9,306 bases of DNA from Deltaproteobacteria bacterium (GTDB taxonomy: Bacteria > Myxococcota_A > UBA9160): NCBI GenBank assembly GCA_003520425.1, contig DOUU01000484.1, positions 11,642-20,947 of the forward strand, written 5' to 3'. The notes beneath the pieces are model-generated. The model was not told the DNA's origin, made no database searches, and saw nothing but the letters and a program-made list of their open reading frames with translations. Below are positions 6,278-9,306 of the stretch, piece by piece. How positions within the stretch are numbered: position 1 is the first letter of the stretch; each line of letters begins with the position of its first letter. The position numbers were made by a program, and so were the translations under genes.

Positions 6278-6958
6278 TCAGGGTGCGATGAGACCTTCGC
6301 GGATCGCGATGCGAACCAGGCCCGTCACTTTGTTGACGTCGAGCTTGTCCATGAGGTGCGCACGGTGCGAATCCACCGTTCGCACCGCGAGGGAGAGCTT
6401 CACGGCAATCTCCTTGCTCGAGAAACCCTCGGCGATGAGCTGAAGCACCTCACGCTCGCGACAGGTCAGCCGGGAGAGGGAGAGATCACAACTCGTGCGC
6501 GGCTTGGCCAAGGCCTCGAAGAGACTGGTCGTCGCCGACCCAGAAACGTAACGCTGACCGCGCTGCAGAGCGCCGAGCGCGGCAAAGAGCTCCTCCCGCG
6601 ACGCCTCTCGCGAGAGGAAGCCGAACGCACCGGCGCGCACGATTTCGTCGATCGGGATCGGCTGCACGTGCGTGCAGAAGATCAGCACCTTTGAGGGCGC
6701 GCCCTCTTGAAGCATGCGCCGGGTGACCTCGAGGGCGGAGAGCCCCCCAAGCCAGCTATCGATGACCGCGAGGTCGGGCTGTGAACGGCGCGACTGCGCC
6801 ACCGCCTCGTCCACGTCGGATGCCTCGGCGACGACGTTCAGAGTCTCGTTTTGCTCGATGAGCGAGCGCAGGCCTTGGCGAAAGATGGGATGGTCGTAGG
6901 CCAGAAGGATTCTGGTCACCACTGCGGGAGAGATCGCTCTCGTTGCTGAGAGGGGCAA
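6278..6958 (-). CDS. NarL/FixJ-type response regulator with atypical receiver domain
   Basis: This 226-residue protein has a receiver domain (about 14-130) and a LuxR-type helix-turn-helix (about 162-222). The DNA-binding part is standard: LTCREREVLQLIAEG (164-178), KEIAVKL, RTVDSHRAHLMDKLDV. The receiver keeps the phospho-acceptor D67 (VIDSWLGG) and D22. However, the first acidic-pair residue is Y21 (LLAYDH instead of LLxDDH), the conserved Thr/Ser is C95 and the conserved Lys is R117. These changes suggest altered Mg2+ binding or phosphorylation, perhaps regulation by other means (inference). No histidine kinase gene is nearby. The TTG start at 6958 is chosen from GGAGG 5 bases upstream; GTG codons at residues 13-14 are alternatives without a good ribosome site. 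It follows the sigma-54 activator gene on the same strand after 235 bases but has its own promoter. Confidence 0.92.
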   Translation of the reverse strand: MPLSATRAISPAVVTRILLAYDHPIFRQGLRSLIEQNETLNVVAEASDVDEAVAQSRRSQPDLAVIDSWLGGLSALEVTRRMLQEGAPSKVLIFCTHVQPIPIDEIVRAGAFGFLSREASREELFAALGALQRGQRYVSGSATTSLFEALAKPRTSCDLSLSRLTCREREVLQLIAEGFSSKEIAVKLSLAVRTVDSHRAHLMDKLDVNKVTGLVRIAIREGLIAP

Positions 6959-6983
6959 AGGGCCCTCCGAGGCTCGCAGTTCC

Positions 6984-7020
6984 TACATATCAGATTGGTA
7001 CACACAGATCAAATTGATAC
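6984..7020 (-). promoter_or_regulatory. Promoter with two 13-base direct repeats upstream of the response regulator
   Basis: In an AT-rich island the minus strand reads TTGATC (7012-7007), a 17-base spacer, then TATGTA (6989-6984), preceded by TG-A as an extended -10. Transcription would start near 6977, about 19 bases before the TTG start. On the plus strand, ATCAGATTGGTAC (6989-7001) and ATCAAATTGATAC (7008-7020) are direct repeats with 11 of 13 matches at a 19-base period. The second contains the perfect dyad ATCAA-A-TTGAT. They cover the -35 and spacer, as expected for an operator. Confidence 0.6.
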
Positions 7021-7193
7021 GCGCCGCCCGGGAGTTTTCCCCGTGGCTTTTCGTCTCAAGAAGGCCGGGGCGAGAGGCCTCACTCGATGGCGCGCTCCTC
7101 TGCCGTGTCGCTTCGAGCACGCTTCAAGCTCGCCACCTCGGGACGTGCGTTCTCTCCGCGCGATCACGCCCGTGTCAGCCTGGCTTGAACCCT

Positions 7194-8693
7194 CTAGCGC
7201 TCGCCCGCGAGCGAGGCGCGAGCTCCCTCGCCGCTCTCCCGGATCCCGAGCTCGCGGATCATGCGCACGAGGTTCGAGCGGTGAACGCCCAGGCGCTCGG
7301 CCGCATGTGCGCGATTGCCACCGGCCTCCTCGAGGGCCTTGGCGACGAGCTGTGACTTGAAATGACGGACGGCGTCGGCGTAGTGGCCGCTTCGCGGCAG
7401 GCTCCCCTGGAGCATCTTGGGCGAGAGGGCATCGGAGAGGACAAGCGCTCCCGGACCGAGCAGCGCGTAGAGCCTTTCGATTTCATTCTCGAGCTCGCGC
7501 ACGTTGCCGGGAAAGTCGTACGCGCACAGCCGGACCACCGCGGCGGGATCAAAGCGCAGAGGCTCCACACCGAGTCGCTCTGCGACTCGTGTCGCCACGT
7601 GACGCACGAGCTCGGGAATGTCGCCCTCACGCTCTCGCAGCGGCGGAATCACGATCGAGAGCACGTCGAGGCGGTAGAAGAGATCTCTCCGGAACGATCC
7701 GCTCCTTACCGCGGAGTCAAGATCGTGATGGGTCGCGGCGATGACCCGCGCACGGGAGTGCCGAACCTCCGTCTCCCCCAGTCGGCGGAACTCACCAAGC
7801 TCGAGAAAGCGCAGGAGCGCCCCCTGGAGCGCAGCCGGCATGTCCGCAATCTCGTCGAGGAAGAGCGTTCCGCCGTCCGCCGCTTCGACAAGTCCGCACT
7901 TTGCACTCGAGGCGCCGGTAAACGCCCCCCGGGCGTGTCCAAACAGGGCGCTCTCGAGGAGGGGCTCCGTGAAGATCGCGCAGTTCACGGGCACGAAGCG
8001 GCCCGCCGCGCGCTGGCTCGCGGTGTGGATGGCCCGGGCCACGAGCTCCTTGCCCGTGCCGGTCTCTCCGCGGATCAAGACCGGCACTTCGCTTTCCGCC
8101 GCACGGCGCGCCGCCGCGCGCAGCCGACGCGCAGTCGAGCTCGACCCCACGAAGGCATCGAAACCGTGGCGCTCGTCGAGCTCGCCTTGAAGCCTTCGGT
8201 TCTCGCGCGTGAGCCTGCGATTGCTGGCCACCAGCACCTTGGTCTTCTGTTGGAGCGCATCGATCAGATGCGAATCCGCCTCGCGCAGGCGCGTGATCAC
8301 CATCCGCAGCAGATCGAGGACGGCCTCTGAATGGCGGGTCACCGCTTCCATGAAGGCGTCGCGGGGGAGCCACAGGGCGCCCACGGCCGTCTCCGCAAAG
8401 GCGCTGGCCGAGCGCGGACCATCGTCGATGAGCGCCATCTCGCCCATCCAATCGCCATCGCGCCGGACGGCGATGACCCTCTCCTCGCCTCCCTCGAGCT
8501 GCTTGCGCACCACGACCTGCCCGGAGAGCAGGAGGAAAAGCCCGTCGGCAGCCTTCCCCTCCTCCATGAGGCATGAGCCCGGAGTGAAGCGCCGCACCCG
8601 TCCCCGGCTTACCAGCCGGTCAAGCTCGCCGAGAGGGAGGCGGCGGAGGGCGGGGGCAAGGCGCATGCAATCGAGAAGAGCCAAGTGGTCCAT
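7194..8693 (-). CDS. Cyclic-nucleotide-binding domain / sigma-54 AAA+ activator / Fis HTH
   Basis: This 499-residue protein has three domains. Residues about 5-130 form a Crp-like cyclic-nucleotide-binding domain whose phosphate cassette GEMALIDDGPRSA (84-96), with E85 and R94 nine residues apart, resembles the protein kinase A type, so cAMP or cGMP binding is plausible. A helical linker, probably a coiled coil, spans about 130-175. The AAA+ domain has Walker A GETGTGKE (209-216), the sigma-54-contacting GAFTGA loop (256-261), Walker B TLFLDE (276-281) and PGNVREL (395-401). A Fis-type HTH lies at about 443-485 (AGGNRAHAAERLGVHRSNL within it). It should open sigma-54 promoters in response to a nucleotide signal; such activators usually carry GAF, PAS, receiver or FHA sensors. 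The ATG at 8693 begins just before the first helix. It has no Shine-Dalgarno sequence, nor has the alternative ATG at 8666. Confidence 0.95.
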   Translation of the reverse strand: MDHLALLDCMRLAPALRRLPLGELDRLVSRGRVRRFTPGSCLMEEGKAADGLFLLLSGQVVVRKQLEGGEERVIAVRRDGDWMGEMALIDDGPRSASAFAETAVGALWLPRDAFMEAVTRHSEAVLDLLRMVITRLREADSHLIDALQQKTKVLVASNRRLTRENRRLQGELDERHGFDAFVGSSSTARRLRAAARRAAESEVPVLIRGETGTGKELVARAIHTASQRAAGRFVPVNCAIFTEPLLESALFGHARGAFTGASSAKCGLVEAADGGTLFLDEIADMPAALQGALLRFLELGEFRRLGETEVRHSRARVIAATHHDLDSAVRSGSFRRDLFYRLDVLSIVIPPLREREGDIPELVRHVATRVAERLGVEPLRFDPAAVVRLCAYDFPGNVRELENEIERLYALLGPGALVLSDALSPKMLQGSLPRSGHYADAVRHFKSQLVAKALEEAGGNRAHAAERLGVHRSNLVRMIRELGIRESGEGARASLAGER

Positions 8694-8697
8694 CGCG

Positions 8698-8746
8698 CAA
8701 GTGTATCACTTTGAGACATCTCAGTGATCACTTGGATGCGTCTCAG
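8698..8746 (-). promoter_or_regulatory. Nested-palindrome operator and predicted leaderless promoter of the activator gene
   Basis: Three abutting inverted repeats are present: AAGTG-TAT-CACTT (8699-8711), TGAGA-CA-TCTCA (8712-8723) and AGTGATCACT (8723-8732). Outer arms CAAGTG (8698-8703) and CACTTG (8729-8734) make the whole a 37-base imperfect dyad. TCTCAG recurs at 8719 and 8741, a 22-base period. On the minus strand, TG-A-TACACT (8708-8700) is an extended -10 whose predicted +1 is base 8693, the A of the ATG. No ribosome site is present. The element lies between divergent genes and could control both. Confidence 0.6.
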
Positions 8747-8849
8747 AGGGGAAAATCCGTCTCGATCCACCTGAAACGACACGGGAGCGCGTGTCGAGGG
8801 CCACACGACAGCTTGTCCTTTGGGAACAGATGTTGCTCTTCTCCTCCCC

Positions 8850-9306
8850 GTGCCCTCCCCCTACCTGCCTCGCTTTCGCAAAGCGCCCGATCGGACCCTT
8901 TGGGCAGGGATCGCCTCGGGAGTTCTTCTCGGACTCGCTCTTGTGCCCCGAAGCACGGGCCTCCTCGCCTTCGTGGCGCTCGTTCCCCTGATATCTGCCC
9001 TCGACTCGGCTCCGTCTGTGCGCTGGGCTCTGCGTAGCGGCTTTGCCTGCGGGCTCGTCTTCTTCCTGCTGAGCTGCGCGTGGGTGCCGTTCGCGGGAGC
9101 ACAGAAGCTCGGCCTTCTCCTCACGTACCTTCTCGCGACGCCGCTTCTCGCGCTGCCGGCGGTAGGGTTCGCCCTGGCTTCGGCGTGGCTGCGCCGCTTC
9201 GGACGAACAACGTTCCTTGTCGCAGCGCCCGCCCTTTGGGTTGTGACGGAACTCGCGCGGTGCTCGAGCGAACTCGGAAGCCAGTTCCATCTCGGCTATG
9301 CGCTCG
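8850..9306 (+). CDS. lnt: Apolipoprotein N-acyltransferase, N-terminal 152 residues
   Basis: The frame stays open to the right edge. It codes for a hydrophobic N-terminus typical of Lnt, the inner-membrane enzyme that adds the third acyl chain to lipoproteins: spans at about 18-33, 37-51, 62-80, 87-112 and 120-135. The signature region PALWVVTELAR (127-137) is followed by FHLGYAL (146-152), matching the P-x-x-W-x-x-x-E-x-x-R ... F-x-x-x-G-Y pattern of the family. The nitrilase-like domain with its Glu-Lys-Cys triad lies beyond the window, so activity cannot be judged. The GTG at 8850 leaves a usual length before the first span; a TTG at 8820 is possible. Neither has a ribosome site, and an in-frame stop at 8772 limits the search. 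It diverges from the activator gene over the palindromic element. Confidence 0.85.
   Translation, partial: MPSPYLPRFRKAPDRTLWAGIASGVLLGLALVPRSTGLLAFVALVPLISALDSAPSVRWALRSGFACGLVFFLLSCAWVPFAGAQKLGLLLTYLLATPLLALPAVGFALASAWLRRFGRTTFLVAAPALWVVTELARCSSELGSQFHLGYAL

Noticed and set aside
7110..7129. Tandem GCTTCGAGC / GCTTCAAGC in the gap after the activator gene
   Set aside because: The arms do not form a good extended stem and no T-run follows on either strand, so neither terminator nor operator is supported.

Overview
The window is strongly G+C-rich, dense, bacterial chromosomal DNA with no RNA genes, CRISPR arrays or mobile elements that I can see. The gene set suggests a Gram-negative lineage of the Myxococcota / former Deltaproteobacteria type: an outer-membrane-type lipoprotein, a periplasmic exported protein, apolipoprotein N-acyltransferase, an SDR plus PlsC-like acyltransferase pair and a sigma-54 activator. 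This assignment is an inference from gene content and base composition; no marker gene settles it.

Left block (1-3327, minus strand): an NAD(P)-binding extended SDR (3327-2410) overlaps by 4 bases with a PlsC-type acyltransferase (2413-1523). About 130 bases later comes a lipoprotein of the alkaline phosphatase / nucleotide pyrophosphatase superfamily (1389 to beyond the left edge). Middle block (3434-5382, plus strand, diverging from the SDR): an alpha/beta-hydrolase-fold protein, a Yip1-like membrane protein 2 bases behind it, and a glyoxalase-II-like metallo-hydrolase with all its metal ligands. Right block (5401-8693, minus strand, three separately promoted genes): a small exported cupredoxin-fold protein, a NarL/FixJ response regulator, and a cyclic-nucleotide-binding / sigma-54 AAA+ / Fis activator. 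The first 152 residues of an apolipoprotein N-acyltransferase diverge from the activator at the right edge.

The most unusual result is that several proteins keep their fold but lack the residues that do its usual chemistry. The AlkP-superfamily lipoprotein has lost four metal ligands, including the whole of one zinc site. The alpha/beta-hydrolase has Gly in place of the nucleophilic Ser and Gln in place of the catalytic His. The response regulator has three of five conserved receiver positions changed. The cupredoxin-fold protein has no copper ligands. The neighbouring metallo-hydrolase and AAA+ protein are intact, so this is not general gene decay.

For regulation, four predicted promoters share an extended -10 (TG-N-TA...), two of them as the identical 10-mer TGGTATAAGG. 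The activator gene has no Shine-Dalgarno sequence, and its -10 is placed so that transcription would start at the A of its ATG. That -10 sits inside a 37-base array of nested palindromes that looks like an autoregulatory operator. The response regulator promoter carries two 13-base direct repeats 19 bases apart.
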